Below, one piece after another: positions 1 through 12,033 of a stretch of 64,000 bases of DNA (positions are counted from its first letter, which is position 1; every line of letters begins with the position of its first letter). The DNA is from Peribacillus simplex NBRC 15720 = DSM 1321 (GTDB lineage Bacteria > Bacillota > Bacilli > Bacillales > DSM-1321), in the NCBI RefSeq assembly GCF_002243645.1, contig NZ_CP017704.1, forward strand, positions 2,560,001-2,624,000. The letters run 5' to 3'. The translations under genes and the position numbers were made by a program. The notes below the pieces were generated by a model that worked only from the letters and a program-made list of their open reading frames with translations, searched no databases and was not told the origin of the DNA.

Positions 1-265
1 CACCAACTAGCTAATGCGCCGCGGGCCCATCTATAAGTGACAGCGTAAACCGTCTTTCCATCTTCTCTCATGCGAGAAAAGAACGTATCCGGTATTAGCT
101 CCGGTTTCCCGAAGTTATCCCAGTCTTATAGGCAGGTTGCCCACGTGTTACTCACCCGTCCGCCGCTAATCTCAGGGAGCAAGCTCCCATCGATTCGCTC
201 GACTTGCATGTATTAGGCACGCCGCCAGCGTTCGTCCTGAGCCAGGATCAAACTCTCCGAAGAAA
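1..265 (-). rRNA. 16S ribosomal RNA, 5' part only (truncated by window start)
   Basis: The complement of this stretch reads as the start of a Bacillus-type 16S rRNA: the universal 27F site (AGAGTTTGATCCTGGCTCAG) lies at about 238-257 on the minus strand, followed by the conserved GACGAACGCTGGCGGC stretch. The rest of the gene lies beyond position 1. The 5' end near 265 is estimated from known Bacillus 16S starts and may be off by a few bases. As in B. subtilis, an rRNA operon lies behind gyrA in the same direction, reading away from the origin. Confidence 0.95.
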
Positions 266-388
266 TGTTTGACTTGCTCATTTGCTTTTTTAATAGTGTG
301 TGCTCACTTAAAATTTAACGTTGGCGCTTTGTTTTGTTCAGTTTTCAAAGAGCAATTTATTGTCGTTACCTTCGTAAGCGACTTTAAT

Positions 389-417
389 AATATATCAACT
401 ATATTATTTTTTGTCAA
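389..417 (-). promoter_or_regulatory. rrn promoter P2 (proximal, sigma-A type)
   Basis: On the minus strand a perfect -35 TTGACA (412-417) and a -10 TATATT (389-394) are separated by exactly 17 bases. It lies about 125 bases upstream of the 16S 5' end, and the leader in between contains TGCTCTTTGAAAACTGAAC, a typical Bacillus pre-16S leader sequence. Confidence 0.75.
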
Positions 418-448
418 CAACTTTTTTTCTTTCGCTGTCGACTTAGTT

Positions 449-477
449 ATTATATCTAGTATCAGGAATAAAAGCAA
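449..477 (-). promoter_or_regulatory. rrn promoter P1 (distal, sigma-A type)
   Basis: On the minus strand TTGCTT (472-477) and a perfect TATAAT (449-454) are 17 bases apart, 60 bases upstream of P2. Tandem promoters are the rule for Bacillus rRNA operons. The 266-592 gap holds these promoters and the leader and no convincing gene. Confidence 0.65.
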
Positions 478-592
478 TAGTTATTTTAAAATAAATAATA
501 TACATGAATTCATAGATTTAAAATTCTTTGACTGCCCCCCTAATTAAGAAGAAAAAGCTTACCTTTTTTAGAGTAAACTTTCTCTTTAAACC

Positions 593-1665
593 TTATAGTA
601 TTTCTTCTATATATAATTCCCGATTAATCCCTAAATTGATAATTTGCTCACTACCCATCACCTTTATGACCGGTCTTGTTTGCGAGCCGGCATCAATAAA
701 AATGATTTCAGCGATGAATCCGTTGCTCAGTTTGACCATGCTTCCTATAGAAAAATTAGCGAAGCTTGATAACAAGGTTTTAACTACCCCAATATCGAAT
801 TTACCAAAATCATCATGTAAGATCATTTCTAATACCTTAAACGGTGACTGTTTCTTTCTATATGTCCTTTCGGAAGTCATGGCGTGAAAGACATCTGCAA
901 CAGCAATGATTTTTGAGAGTAAGTTCATGGGTTTCGTATTCAATCTTTTAGGATAACCCGTTCCATCTAACCTTCCATGATGCTCTAGAACGGCTATCTT
1001 CACACTATCCTTAATGATGGAACTATCTTTAATCATCTTATAGCTGAAAATAGGATGAGCATGTATCTCCTCATAATCATCTGCTGTTAGGCTTTCCGTT
1101 TTATTTAATAACCTTGGTGGCAGCTTTGCCATCCCACAATCTTCCAGACACCCGCCAATTGCAACTTGGTAGACATCGGCCCATTGCATTTCATTTTATA
1201 TGCAATATATCCTCCTATTAACCCAATTGAAATAGCATGATGGTATACATAGTCTTCTTTATTGCAACAGTGGTGAAGCTTCAAAATGTTTCCTGGTTCC
1301 CCTAAAGCCTTGTCCATTAGGGGAATCATGATTAAACGAATCATGGTCACCTCGACTTTACTGCCCGCCTGCCAATTTTTAAATAATCGTTTATATGTTT
1401 GTACTGACTTAAGATACAAATCCGTAAAATCCGATGACTCTTCCATTTCATCCAATTCTGGATCTATTACTTCTTTCGGCAGAAATTTCTTTCCATCAAT
1501 CAAAGTTTTTTCAACGCTTACCTCTGTTATTAAAAAGGCATGCAAAGCTTCTATTAATCGCTGGGTCAATATTGTTTTTTCATACATTATGGGGCGTTTC
1601 AAAAGACCTCTAATCTCTTTTGAGAGGATGCAGCCTTCGATTAAATAGCGAGTTTTCACTAGCAA
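593..1665 (-). pseudogene. HD-GYP-type phosphodiesterase-like gene, interrupted by a frameshift
   Basis: Two overlapping minus-strand frames together form one HD-GYP-like protein. The N-terminal part runs from a TTG at 1665 (GAGGTG seven bases upstream) in one frame; the C-terminal part continues in another frame to the stop at 593. The join falls at about 1149-1152, where the first frame reads LQLAG and the second continues CLEDCGMAKLPPRLL. The span is 1073 nt, so adding one base gives exactly 358 codons, as expected for a single 1-base deletion or a sequencing error. The GYP segment is present (EHHGRLDGTGYP), but the usual HD dyad reads ED in CLEDCGMAK, so c-di-GMP hydrolysis is doubtful even if the frame is intact. 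It sits between gyrA and the rRNA operon on the same strand. Confidence 0.75.
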
Positions 1666-1859
1666 AACGTTTCACCTCGGTAGTATTAGTGAGTATCATT
1701 CTACTTGAAAAACATGGTAAAAACTATATTTTTTTTATGATTAAATACCTAATAACATTCAATTTATTAGCATTAATATCTTATATTCCCCAAAATTGAT
1801 AAGTCTTTTTACCTAAATTCAAACACTCTTGAAATCAGTTTAAAGTTCATCTTATGCAC

Positions 1860-1897
1860 AAAAAAAGACCCAGCTCAATTGCCTGGGTCTTTTTTTG
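1860..1897 (-). terminator. Intrinsic terminator after gyrA
   Basis: An 8-bp stem, AGACCCAG (1866-1873) with CTGGGTCT (1883-1890), is flanked by A and T runs on both sides, so it could act in both directions. It lies just behind the gyrA stop on the minus strand. Confidence 0.85.
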
Positions 1898-1905
1898 TGG
1901 AAAGA

Positions 1906-4473
1906 TTATTCTTCCGTATCTTTTTCAGTTCCTTCATTTTCTTCAATTACAGTAGGTTCAGAATCAGATTCAGGTTCAGAATCAGATTCTAGAGTCGTGA
2001 CCGTTTCTATATCCATGTCTTTTTCTTCTTCTTCTTCTTCTCTTCCTACGATGGCTACCGTCGAAACATATTCATTATCTGTGGATTCGAGTCGGATGAG
2101 CTTAACACCCTGTGTATTACGGCCCGTTTTAGAAATGCCTTCGACTTCCATTCGGATCAATACACCAGCTGCTGTAATCAGCATCAAATCTTCATCTACA
2201 CCCGTAACGGTTTTCACGGCTATAAGTTCACCATTTTTCTCAGTGACGTTACATGTTTTTATTCCTTTGCCTCCACGGCTTTGAATACGGTATTCTTCCT
2301 CAGAGGTCCGTTTTCCATAGCCGTTTTTCGTAACGATAAGGACTTCTTCATCATCTTCAAGAATTTCCATGCCGACAACTTCATCATTGGCCCTTAAGGA
2401 AATACCTTTCACTCCCGCTGCAGTACGTCCCATTGTCCGTACATCCGTCTCAGGGAAACGAATCATCATCCCGGATTTCGTTCCAATTATGATTTGCTTC
2501 TCTCCATTCGTAAGACGGACAGAAATCAATTCATCATCTTCACGTAAACCTAGGGCAATTAAACCGTTATTACGAATATTTGCAAACGACGACAAAGGTG
2601 TACGCTTCGATATCCCATGTCTGGTCGTGAAGAATAAATACCAATCGTCAGCAAATTCCTTCACCGGTATGATTGCATTGACCCACTCACCTTTATCGAC
2701 TTCCAACAAGTTGATAAGCGGCAACCCTTTTGCCGTCCTACCATATTCAGGTATTTCATATCCTTTGGAACGATAGACCTTACCTTTGTTAGTGAAGAAT
2801 AATAGAGTGTCATGAGTCGAAGTGGTTAACAAGTGACCGACAAAGTCATCTGTATTCGTTCCCATACCCTGTATCCCGCGCCCTCCGCGTTTTTGACTGC
2901 GGTACGTGGTTGCAGGCAAGCGTTTAATATAACCGTTATGCGTCAGTGTCACGATTATATTTTCTTCTGGAATTAAATCCTCATCTTCAAGGCTTTCAAA
3001 GCCGGCTAATGTGATTTCAGTTCTCCGTTTATCATCAAAACGTTCTTTAATTTCAAGAAGCTCTTCACGAATAATTTCAAGAACCTTTTCCTCATCAGCA
3101 AGAATGGCTTTATATTCTGCAATAATAGCCATTAAAGCCTGATACTCATCTTCAATTTTTTCACGTTCCAGACCTGTCAAACGTTGTAAACGCATATCCA
3201 GGATAGCTTGCGCCTGTTTTTCAGAAAGTGAAAATTGTGTCATTAAGCCTTCACGCGCAATTTCCGTCGTTTGGGAACCACGGATTAATGAAATGACCGC
3301 ATCCAAATTATCAAGTGCAATGCGCAAACCTTCTAAAATATGGGCACGGGCTTCCGCTTTCCGTAATTCAAATTCAGTCCTGCGCCGTATGACTACCTGC
3401 TGATGCTCTAAGTAATAGTGTAGGCATTGTTTTAAATTCAGCACTTTAGGCTGACCGTCCACCAAAGCAAGTAGATTGATTCCGAAGGTTGTCTGCATTG
3501 CGGTATGCTTATACAGGTTGTTTAAAAGGACATTTGCATTAACATCCTTTCGAAGTTCCATGACGATACGCATGCCATTACGATCAGATTCATCCCGTAA
3601 ATCGGTAATGCCTTCGATTTTCTTATCTCGAGCAAGTTCTGCAATTTTTTCAATCAATCTTGCTTTATTCACTTGATAAGGGATTTCTTTAACAAGGATT
3701 ACCTGTTTTCCATTGGGTTTTTCTTCAATCTCGACTCTCGCCCGTTGAATGATTGACCCTTTTCCAGTTTCATAGGCCTTCCTGATTCCGCTTCGTCCTA
3801 AAATTAAACCGGCTGTCGGAAAATCCGGACCAGGGATATATTCCATCAACTCTGGAATTGTAATTTCAGGATTCTTGCTTAAAGCCAATACGCCGTCAAT
3901 TACCTCACCTAATTGATGGGGTGGAATATTGGTTGCCATCCCTACTGCTATACCTGATGAACCATTCACTAACAAGTTCGGGAAACGGGCTGGCATAACG
4001 GCTGGTTCTCTTTCTGAACCATCGTAGTTATCCTGGAAATTAACCGTATCTTTATTTAAATCGCGAAGTAACTCCATCGAGATCTTCGACATTCTTGCTT
4101 CTGTATACCTCATTGCGGCAGCTTGGTCTCCATCGACCGAACCGAAATTCCCGTGACCATCGACAAGCATATAACGATAGTTAAAAGGCTGCGCCATCCG
4201 TACCATCGTTTCATATACGGCAGAATCACCATGCGGGTGATATTTACCGATTACTTCCCCGACAATACGGGCTGATTTTTTAAATGGTTTATCCGAAGTC
4301 ATTCCAAGATCATTCATTGCATAAAGAATTCTTCGGTGTACCGGTTTTAAACCGTCCCTTACATCAGGCAAAGCCCGAGACACGATAACGCTCATCGCAT
4401 AATCCAAAAACGATGTCCGCATCTCGGTACTTATATTTATTTCTTTTACACCTGATCTTTCATTTTCTGACAT
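1906..4473 (-). CDS. gyrA: DNA gyrase subunit A
   Basis: Breakage-reunion subunit of gyrase, which introduces negative supercoils as an A2B2 complex with GyrB. The 855-residue product starts at ATG 4473 behind AGGAGG. The winged-helix core contains the active-site tyrosine at residue 123 (RYTEAR). The quinolone-determining positions read Ser84 and Glu88, the usual susceptible residues. The GyrA box QKRGGRG marks the start of the C-terminal DNA-wrapping beta-pinwheel. Usual Bacillus length is about 820; the extra residues form a very acidic tail with a run of Glu and SDSEP-type repeats. gyrB lies about 100 bp upstream on the same strand. Identity is certain. Confidence 0.99.
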   Translation of the reverse strand: MSENERSGVKEINISTEMRTSFLDYAMSVIVSRALPDVRDGLKPVHRRILYAMNDLGMTSDKPFKKSARIVGEVIGKYHPHGDSAVYETMVRMAQPFNYRYMLVDGHGNFGSVDGDQAAAMRYTEARMSKISMELLRDLNKDTVNFQDNYDGSEREPAVMPARFPNLLVNGSSGIAVGMATNIPPHQLGEVIDGVLALSKNPEITIPELMEYIPGPDFPTAGLILGRSGIRKAYETGKGSIIQRARVEIEEKPNGKQVILVKEIPYQVNKARLIEKIAELARDKKIEGITDLRDESDRNGMRIVMELRKDVNANVLLNNLYKHTAMQTTFGINLLALVDGQPKVLNLKQCLHYYLEHQQVVIRRRTEFELRKAEARAHILEGLRIALDNLDAVISLIRGSQTTEIAREGLMTQFSLSEKQAQAILDMRLQRLTGLEREKIEDEYQALMAIIAEYKAILADEEKVLEIIREELLEIKERFDDKRRTEITLAGFESLEDEDLIPEENIIVTLTHNGYIKRLPATTYRSQKRGGRGIQGMGTNTDDFVGHLLTTSTHDTLLFFTNKGKVYRSKGYEIPEYGRTAKGLPLINLLEVDKGEWVNAIIPVKEFADDWYLFFTTRHGISKRTPLSSFANIRNNGLIALGLREDDELISVRLTNGEKQIIIGTKSGMMIRFPETDVRTMGRTAAGVKGISLRANDEVVGMEILEDDEEVLIVTKNGYGKRTSEEEYRIQSRGGKGIKTCNVTEKNGELIAVKTVTGVDEDLMLITAAGVLIRMEVEGISKTGRNTQGVKLIRLESTDNEYVSTVAIVGREEEEEEKDMDIETVTTLESDSEPESDSEPTVIEENEGTEKDTEE

Positions 4474-4570
4474 GGAGCCAACCTCCTATTAAAAGCTTAT
4501 ACTCTCATTTAAATTTAACTGTTCGTTCACTATGTAAAGAACAGGATGTAAAAAGCATCCTGTCAAAAAA

Positions 4571-6511
<1,941 letters not shown>

Positions 6512-6571
6512 CTACACTTTTCTTTTGGCATTTATCAATTTTCAGGAGTAATTATAACGTTTAGCTACAAT

Positions 6572-6835
6572 TCAAAGAATATCTATATCATCGATTAAGA
6601 GCGATGGCTGCAGTGAACGCTTTTTCAAAGTGGATGACGCAAGCGGTGAATAATATACCTGTTTGTCCGTCACTACAATCGATTTAACCGAGTTTTTTGC
6701 TAAATGGTAAGTTACATCAGACTTTTTCTCCAAAAATTCACTCATGATTGGAGAGGACTGAAGCAGCTTCTTATCTAAAATGGCTATGACATCGTCCGTT
6801 TTCACAAGAATGTCTTCACCAATATGGAGATACAT
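6572..6835 (-). CDS. remB: Extracellular matrix regulator RemB (YaaB family)
   Basis: A small 87-residue protein matching the conserved gene between recF and gyrB in Bacillus. It begins MYLHIGEDILVKTDDVIAIL, the DUF370-type start shared by RemA and RemB. In B. subtilis RemB takes part in activating biofilm matrix genes together with RemA, probably as a DNA-binding factor. A GAGGTG ribosome site precedes ATG 6835. Only 12 bp separate it from the recF stop, so the two are probably cotranscribed. Confidence 0.88.
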   Translation of the reverse strand: MYLHIGEDILVKTDDVIAILDKKLLQSSPIMSEFLEKKSDVTYHLAKNSVKSIVVTDKQVYYSPLASSTLKKRSLQPSLLIDDIDIL

Positions 6836-6847
6836 ACATTCACCTCA

Positions 6848-7966
6848 TCATTTAACCTTTTTTATACTTCCTTGACTAACATAATAGGTGGACGCTTCTC
6901 TTAGGGTTTGATGATCGATTCCATCAACGGAGGGTGTCGTCACGAATGTTTGCACTTTCCCTTGTATCGTATTCAGTAAATGGGATTGACGGAAATCGTC
7001 AAGTTCCGATAACACATCATCCAATAATAAAATGGGATACTCGCCGATTTCTTCATGGATCAGCTCAATTTCGGCAAGTTTCAAAGATAAGGCAGTCGTA
7101 CGCTGTTGTCCTTGTGAACCATATGTCTGGACATCACGGTCATTCACAAAAAAAACCAGGTCGTCACGATGAGGACCTACCAGTGTTACACCCCGTTCAA
7201 TTTCCCTTGTTTTTATTTTATCAAATTTTTCTGTGTATACTTCTATCATTTTCGTCAAATCCATAGATTCTGATACATCAAGCGACGGTTTATATTGGAT
7301 TTTCAATACTTCTAGATTTCTGGAGATCCCCGAATGAATCGGCTCTGCCCATTGCTGGAGCTTTAAAAGAAACTCATATCTTCTTTCGACAATTTTCGCT
7401 GCATACTGAATAAATTGATCAGTCAGCACGTCAAGCATCGTCGTATCCGTTTGTTTCCGGGTCTGCAGAAGCTTTAAGTAATGATTTCTTTGTTGAAGTA
7501 TTTTATGATATTGGCTCATATCATGAAGGTATACGGGAGAAACCTGGCCAATTTCCATATCTATAAAACGGCGTCTGACTAGAGGACTTCCCTTTACAAG
7601 GTTAAGATCCTCAGGCGCAAACATGACCACATTCATATTTCCGACATATTGACTCAACTTTCTTTGTTCAATATGGTTGCACTTCGCCTTTTTCCCTTTT
7701 TTTGAAATGGTCAGCTCAAGTGGTATTGAGGTATTTCTCTTTCTAACTCTTCCTTCTATTTTAGCATACTCTTCATCCCAGCGAATAAGTTCTTTATCAT
7801 TTGAGGTCCGATGAGATTTTGCCATAGCTAAAACAAAAATAGATTCCATGACATTTGTTTTTCCTTGAGCATTTTCGCCGAGGATTACATTGACTTTATT
7901 CTCAAAAGTCAGATTCAATTCGGTATAGTTGCGGTAATTTTTCAAACTTATATTTTCAATATACAT
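6848..7966 (-). CDS. recF: DNA replication and repair protein RecF
   Basis: SMC-like ATPase that helps load RecA at ssDNA gaps together with RecO and RecR. The 372-residue product has the N-terminal start [14 protein letters not shown], a Walker A (GENAQGKTN, about residues 31-39), an ABC signature region ([17 protein letters not shown]) and a Walker B with D-loop ([11 protein letters not shown]), all in the expected order. The length is normal. It lies 20 bp downstream of rlbA on the same strand in the dnaN-rlbA-recF-remB-gyrB series. Confidence 0.98.
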   Translation of the reverse strand: MYIENISLKNYRNYTELNLTFENKVNVILGENAQGKTNVMESIFVLAMAKSHRTSNDKELIRWDEEYAKIEGRVRKRNTSIPLELTISKKGKKAKCNHIEQRKLSQYVGNMNVVMFAPEDLNLVKGSPLVRRRFIDMEIGQVSPVYLHDMSQYHKILQQRNHYLKLLQTRKQTDTTMLDVLTDQFIQYAAKIVERRYEFLLKLQQWAEPIHSGISRNLEVLKIQYKPSLDVSESMDLTKMIEVYTEKFDKIKTREIERGVTLVGPHRDDLVFFVNDRDVQTYGSQGQQRTTALSLKLAEIELIHEEIGEYPILLLDDVLSELDDFRQSHLLNTIQGKVQTFVTTPSVDGIDHQTLREASTYYVSQGSIKKVK

Positions 7967-7987
7967 ATTCCGCTCTTCCCTTATGTT

Positions 7988-8200
7988 TTAGCTTGTAATA
8001 GTGTAGGTGCCAAATCCAGGAATCTCTATTTTATCACCTGATCTTAATTTTCTGCCTCTTCTCACGTCTAATTCGCCATTAATGTAAACCTCGTATTCAC
8101 TTAAGAACCATTTCGCCATTCCGCCGCTTTGGATCAAATCTGCCAATTTCAAGAATTGTCCAAGCGTAATATATTCGGTACTGATTTTTATGGAGTCCAT
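7988..8200 (-). CDS. rlbA: S4-domain RNA-binding protein YaaA/RlbA
   Basis: A 70-residue S4-domain protein located between dnaN and recF as in all Bacillus. The S4 fold motif is visible in VYINGELDVRRGRKLRSGDK. The ATG at 8200 is chosen over an in-frame GTG at 8212 because GTGAGG sits six bases upstream of the ATG and the resulting length matches the B. subtilis protein. The family is thought to bind ribosomal RNA and is linked to large-subunit assembly; no direct function can be read from the sequence. Confidence 0.9.
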   Translation of the reverse strand: MDSIKISTEYITLGQFLKLADLIQSGGMAKWFLSEYEVYINGELDVRRGRKLRSGDKIEIPGFGTYTITS

Positions 8201-8367
8201 TTCATGCCTCACTCATTTCTAAGTAGTCTTTAATATTTCATTTTACTAAATTAATCACATTAAGACAAAGTATAGCTTTTTCAGTTCTTTTTTTTAGCGT
8301 TTCAGTGTTCCGTACAGCATTAAAAAAACACTAAAAATCCTTTGGAAACCTATGTTTAAATATAAAA

Positions 8368-8405
8368 AAATTAAAGGCCTGCTATACAAGCCTTTAATTT
8401 TTTTG
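8368..8405 (-). terminator. Intrinsic terminator after dnaN
   Basis: An 11-bp AT-rich stem (8368-8378 with 8390-8400) around the loop CTGCTATACAA is flanked by T runs on both strands. It lies 16 bases beyond the dnaN stop on the minus strand, between dnaN and rlbA. Confidence 0.75.
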
Positions 8406-8420
8406 AAATATTATTTTAGC

Positions 8421-9557
8421 TTAATAAGTCCTTACCGGGAGAATTAATTGCAGCATGGAATCATCATGTAGCGGACGAATGACAAACGGACGCATTGCAC
8501 CTGTGAAATTAATTTTTATATCGGAACCTTCCAATGCTTTTAGAGCATCCATTACAAATTTGGCACTGAATGAGATTTTCAGGTCTTCACCTTCAATGGC
8601 TTCTGCCTGAACCTCTTCAATTACTTTACCAATTTCAGGAGTATTGGAAGAGACTTCGATTATACGGCCTTCCAGGGTTGTCAATTTGACGACATTATTT
8701 CTTCCTTCTCTCGCCAATAAAGAAGCCCTGTCGATCGCTTGAAGAAAATCTTTAGTGTGAACAGTCACATCCGTTTTGCTATCTGATGGAATCAAGCGTG
8801 ATGTATCAGGATAATTCCCTTCAAGCAGTCTTGAGAAGAATAATAAATTTTCAGCTTTGAAAAGTACTTGGTTTTCGGTAATGACGATTTCAATGAGTTC
8901 GTTTGTATCATCAAGGATTTTACTCAACTCACTCAGACTTTTACCTGGGATTACAACGCTATAGGTCCCGGTAATTTTATTTTCTATTTTGGCTGTTCTC
9001 ATTGCAAGCCTATGACTATCTGTTGCAATACAGGTCAATTCGTCATCTTGAACCTTCAAGTTTACACCTGTTAAGATGGGGCGTGTTTCTGACGTGGACA
9101 CTGCAAAGCCAGTTTGGCGGATAAGGGTCTTTAAAAGGTCCGTTGGAAGTTTGAAAATATTTTCTTCTTCAATGATCGGAAGATGTGGATATTCCTCAGG
9201 ATCCAGTCCATTTAGATTAAATTCAGCTTTACCTGAGCGAATAATCGTTTGAAAGTTGTTCTCCACTTCAATTTCTACAGTATCCATCGGCAGCTTTTTA
9301 ACAATTTCACTAAAAAAACGAGCATTCAGGACAATACCGCCGCTACTTTTAACTTCAACAATCTCATCTCCGTCAACTTCAGCCGGAATGAATGATTGGA
9401 TGGAGATATCTGAATCACTTCCTGTTAGAGTGACACCCTCACTAGTAACGCTTATTTTTATCCCTGTTAGAATCGGAATCGTCGTCCTCGATGTGACTGC
9501 TTTCATTACTTCTTGGACACTATGAACTAATCGATCTCTTTGGATTATAAATCTCAT
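8421..9557 (-). CDS. dnaN: DNA polymerase III beta subunit (sliding clamp)
   Basis: The ring-shaped processivity clamp that tethers DNA polymerases and many repair factors to DNA. The 378-residue product has the three-fold clamp architecture; its start MRFIIQRDRLVHSVQEVMKA and the C-terminal end MLQLILPVRTY are typical of Bacillus DnaN. ATG 9557 follows GGAGGATGAAAC. It lies 192 bp downstream of dnaA, and that spacer contains the unwinding half of oriC, as in B. subtilis. A terminator lies directly behind it. Confidence 0.98.
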   Translation of the reverse strand: MRFIIQRDRLVHSVQEVMKAVTSRTTIPILTGIKISVTSEGVTLTGSDSDISIQSFIPAEVDGDEIVEVKSSGGIVLNARFFSEIVKKLPMDTVEIEVENNFQTIIRSGKAEFNLNGLDPEEYPHLPIIEEENIFKLPTDLLKTLIRQTGFAVSTSETRPILTGVNLKVQDDELTCIATDSHRLAMRTAKIENKITGTYSVVIPGKSLSELSKILDDTNELIEIVITENQVLFKAENLLFFSRLLEGNYPDTSRLIPSDSKTDVTVHTKDFLQAIDRASLLAREGRNNVVKLTTLEGRIIEVSSNTPEIGKVIEEVQAEAIEGEDLKISFSAKFVMDALKALEGSDIKINFTGAMRPFVIRPLHDDSMLQLILPVRTY

Positions 9558-9591
9558 GTTTCATCCTCCAATTTTTTATTGCCGAATAGGC

Positions 9592-9745
9592 ATATTTATT
9601 AATAATTTTTATTAAAAAAGATAGTAGTAATAGTAGTAGGGCCTGTTGATATGTGGATAAGTCCACTCAACCTAAGGAAAAACAGTCTATCCACATGTGG
9701 ACAGACTGTGTGTAAGTAGTCGTCAGTTATGCACATTATCCAGAA
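9592..9745 (-). other. oriC, dnaA-dnaN half: unwinding element, DnaA-trios and DnaA boxes
   Basis: The dnaA-dnaN spacer carries the elements of the B. subtilis unwinding site. From the dnaA side there are box-like TTATCCAGA (9737-9745) and TTATGCACA (9727-9735), and an inverted pair CTATCCACA (9687-9695) and TGTGGACAG (9696-9704). Next come a perfect DnaA box TGTGGATAA (9652-9660), a GC-rich step GGGCC, a run of 3-base TAG/TAA steps (9620-9639; on the minus strand CTACTACTATTACTACTAT), and an AT-only stretch (about 9592-9619). The order box, GC cluster, trio, AT-rich DNA matches the known basal unwinding system. Confidence 0.85.
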
Positions 9746-9749
9746 TCTA

Positions 9750-11099
9750 TTATACCCTCAGCTGATCCTGGATTTCTTTAACCTGACGTTGAAGCTGGGT
9801 GTCCGTTTGCATGAGTTTAGAGATTTTTTCATGCGCATGGATAACGGTCGTATGATCGCGACCTCCAAATTCATCACCTATCTTGGGCAGGGATGAGTCC
9901 GTTAACTCCCTGGAAAGATACATGGCAATCTGTCTTGGAAAGGCTACGGATTTAGTCCGTTTTTTCGCCTTGAAATCCTCAAGTTTGACACTATAATGTT
10001 CACCGACCGTCTTCTGGATTTCTAAGATGGTGATTATTTTAGGTTTTGAGCTAGGTATGATGTCTTTTAATGCTTCAGCTGCCAAATCGGCATTTATATC
10101 TTTATTAATCAATGAAGAATAAGCGACGACACGGATAAGTGCTCCCTCAAGCTCACGAATATTGGAATCGATTTGGTTGGCAATATAGAGCATGACTTCA
10201 TTTGGGATATCAAGACCCTCAGCTTTTGCCTTTTTACGCAATATGGCAATCCGCGTTTCTAGATCAGGAGGTGTGATATCCGTGATCAAGCCCCACTCAA
10301 ACCTTGAACGGAGGCGATCCTCGAGTGTAGGTATCTCTTTTGGCGGGCGGTCACTCGAGATGACGATCTGTTTGCTTTCTTCATGCAACGCATTGAATGT
10401 ATGGAAAAACTCCTCTTGAGTTTGTTCTTTTCCCGCAAGAAATTGAATATCATCAATTAATAAAACATCAACGCTTCGATATCTATCACGGAATTCCCCT
10501 GCTTTATTGTCCCGGATCGAGTTGATGAATTCATTCGTGAACTTTTCAGATGATAAATAAACGACCTTTGCATTCGGATTATGCTCAAGAACATAATGTC
10601 CGATTGCATGCATTAAATGAGTTTTTCCAAGACCTACGCCCCCGTATATGAATAAGGGATTATAGGCTTTGGCCGGAGCTTCTGCGACAGCGAGAGACGC
10701 GGCATGGGCAAAACGATTGCCGGAGCCGATGACAAATGTATCGAAGGTATTTTTCGCATTCAGCATATGTTGTGGAAATGCAGCATGCTCTTTATCCTGT
10801 TTTTTTATCTTTTTAGGCTGAACAGGAACGGTAAAATCATCATCTTCTTGATTGGGGGGAATGATGAATTTTGCTTCCAATTCCTCACCGGTAAGTTCAA
10901 ACAATACATCGGAAATAAGATGGGAATAGCGTTCTTCAAGCCAATCCCTGGCAAATTCATTGGGAGCGGTGACTGTTAATGTATCACCTTGCAGTAAATA
11001 AGCCTTGGTTGATTTAAGCCAAGTTTCAAAGCTTGGTTTACTGATTTTTTTTTCGATTTTTCCGAGCGCCTGGTTCCAGAGGCTATCGATGTTATCCAA
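9750..11099 (-). CDS. dnaA: Chromosomal replication initiator protein DnaA
   Basis: AAA+ initiator that binds DnaA boxes and opens oriC. The 449-residue product has domain I (about 1-85), a variable linker, the AAA+ domain III with Walker [10 protein letters not shown] near residue 155 and Walker [11 protein letters not shown], and the DnaA signature [14 protein letters not shown] in the C-terminal helix-turn-helix. The start is TTG at 11099 behind GGAGGG, the same unusual start codon used by B. subtilis dnaA. Strong DnaA boxes upstream suggest autoregulation. Reading direction is opposite to rpmH. Confidence 0.99.
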   Translation of the reverse strand: MDNIDSLWNQALGKIEKKISKPSFETWLKSTKAYLLQGDTLTVTAPNEFARDWLEERYSHLISDVLFELTGEELEAKFIIPPNQEDDDFTVPVQPKKIKKQDKEHAAFPQHMLNAKNTFDTFVIGSGNRFAHAASLAVAEAPAKAYNPLFIYGGVGLGKTHLMHAIGHYVLEHNPNAKVVYLSSEKFTNEFINSIRDNKAGEFRDRYRSVDVLLIDDIQFLAGKEQTQEEFFHTFNALHEESKQIVISSDRPPKEIPTLEDRLRSRFEWGLITDITPPDLETRIAILRKKAKAEGLDIPNEVMLYIANQIDSNIRELEGALIRVVAYSSLINKDINADLAAEALKDIIPSSKPKIITILEIQKTVGEHYSVKLEDFKAKKRTKSVAFPRQIAMYLSRELTDSSLPKIGDEFGGRDHTTVIHAHEKISKLMQTDTQLQRQVKEIQDQLRV

Positions 11100-11393
11100 A
11101 CTTATCCCTCCTTTGCAAAATATTTTTAATAATTGTATCTAAATGTATAGGCACAAATAAACTCATCGATTGCCATCTTTATATTAATTTTGACAGCAAA
11201 GGTTCGGTGAGCTGTATAAGGGATTTTTGTGTTGTGTAATTTGAAGTGCCTAAAAACTATATCTTGCGCTGTACAACCTTTGTACAGACTACATCTGGTG
11301 AGCCAGTGTAGATTTGAATGTTTATTCATCAACAGGTATTTTAAGAAATATATAATAAAGAAGAAAAAAGGGTTTTCGACAATATCCACCATC

Positions 11394-11656
11394 TGTGGAC
11401 AGATTAATATACACAGGTCGAATAAACTATCCACAAGTTATGCACAGTCTGTGGATAACCGTTCCCTGTTGATAAAGTTATTCAGAGTGAAAACACAAAT
11501 ATAATATCAGAAAATCAGGCGTCTTGCAATGGGTTAGAAAACTTTATCCACAACTTACCGAGCTTGTGGGAAAAACTTTTCCACAGGCTACTGTTATGTG
11601 CAAAAGTCTATAAAATGGGTTGTGGATAGAAAAAAACATGTCGAATTTTATCCACA
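11394..11656. other. oriC, DnaA-box cluster upstream of dnaA
   Basis: Within the 934-bp dnaA-rpmH gap I find perfect 9-mers TGTGGATAA at 11450-11458 and TTATCCACA at 11544-11552 and 11648-11656. One-mismatch boxes lie at 11427-11435, 11438-11446, 11577-11585 and 11621-11629, and a two-mismatch box at 11394-11402. This matches the incA/incB half of a bipartite Bacillus origin. Both transcription units diverge from here. The flanking parts, 11100-11390 and 11660-11950, hold AT-rich promoter DNA and no convincing gene. Confidence 0.9.
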
Positions 11657-11957
11657 GATCATGATAATAGGCTCGAATTAATTTAATTTGAACCAAGTTG
11701 TTCAAGCCGGAAGACATGCATGATACAGATCGAAAGATGATTCAGGTTCATTCTTATTATTTGTCGAATGTTGTGTCGATCAAGGGAGGATTCATTGCGA
11801 ATCTCATATTCGTGCTCATGGATAAAATGATGGAAATTTCCCTTTCCCCAAAAATTTCTATATCAGTTCGGGGCAAAATCATTTACAATAGGCTAGGTAG
11901 TAAAAAAAGGCCTACTGGACATTGAGCATTAAAAAAGAAATATTTTTATGGATGAGG

Positions 11958-11987
11958 TTGACAAGTAGAAACCTCCATCTATATAAT
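11958..11987 (+). promoter_or_regulatory. rpmH promoter (sigma-A type)
   Basis: A perfect TTGACA (11958-11963) and a perfect TATAAT (11982-11987) are separated by 18 bases. The predicted start is near 11994, about 40 bases before the rpmH ATG. Confidence 0.85.
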
Positions 11988-12033
11988 TGTAAAGACTGTC
12001 TTTAACTGTTATTCCTCAGGGAGGTGTCATATA

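Noticed and set aside
269..547. 92-codon open frame in front of the rRNA gene
   Set aside because: It lies antisense to the rrn promoters and leader and has low-complexity Phe/Ile/Asn content typical of AT-rich spacer DNA.
1906..4473. Several plus-strand open frames of 60-135 codons opposite gyrA and gyrB
   Set aside because: They follow the codon pattern of the real genes in antisense and have no ribosome sites.
11698..11925. 75-codon open frame inside the oriC region
   Set aside because: No ribosome site, no recognisable family, and the position between DnaA boxes and the rpmH promoter is non-coding in other Bacillus.
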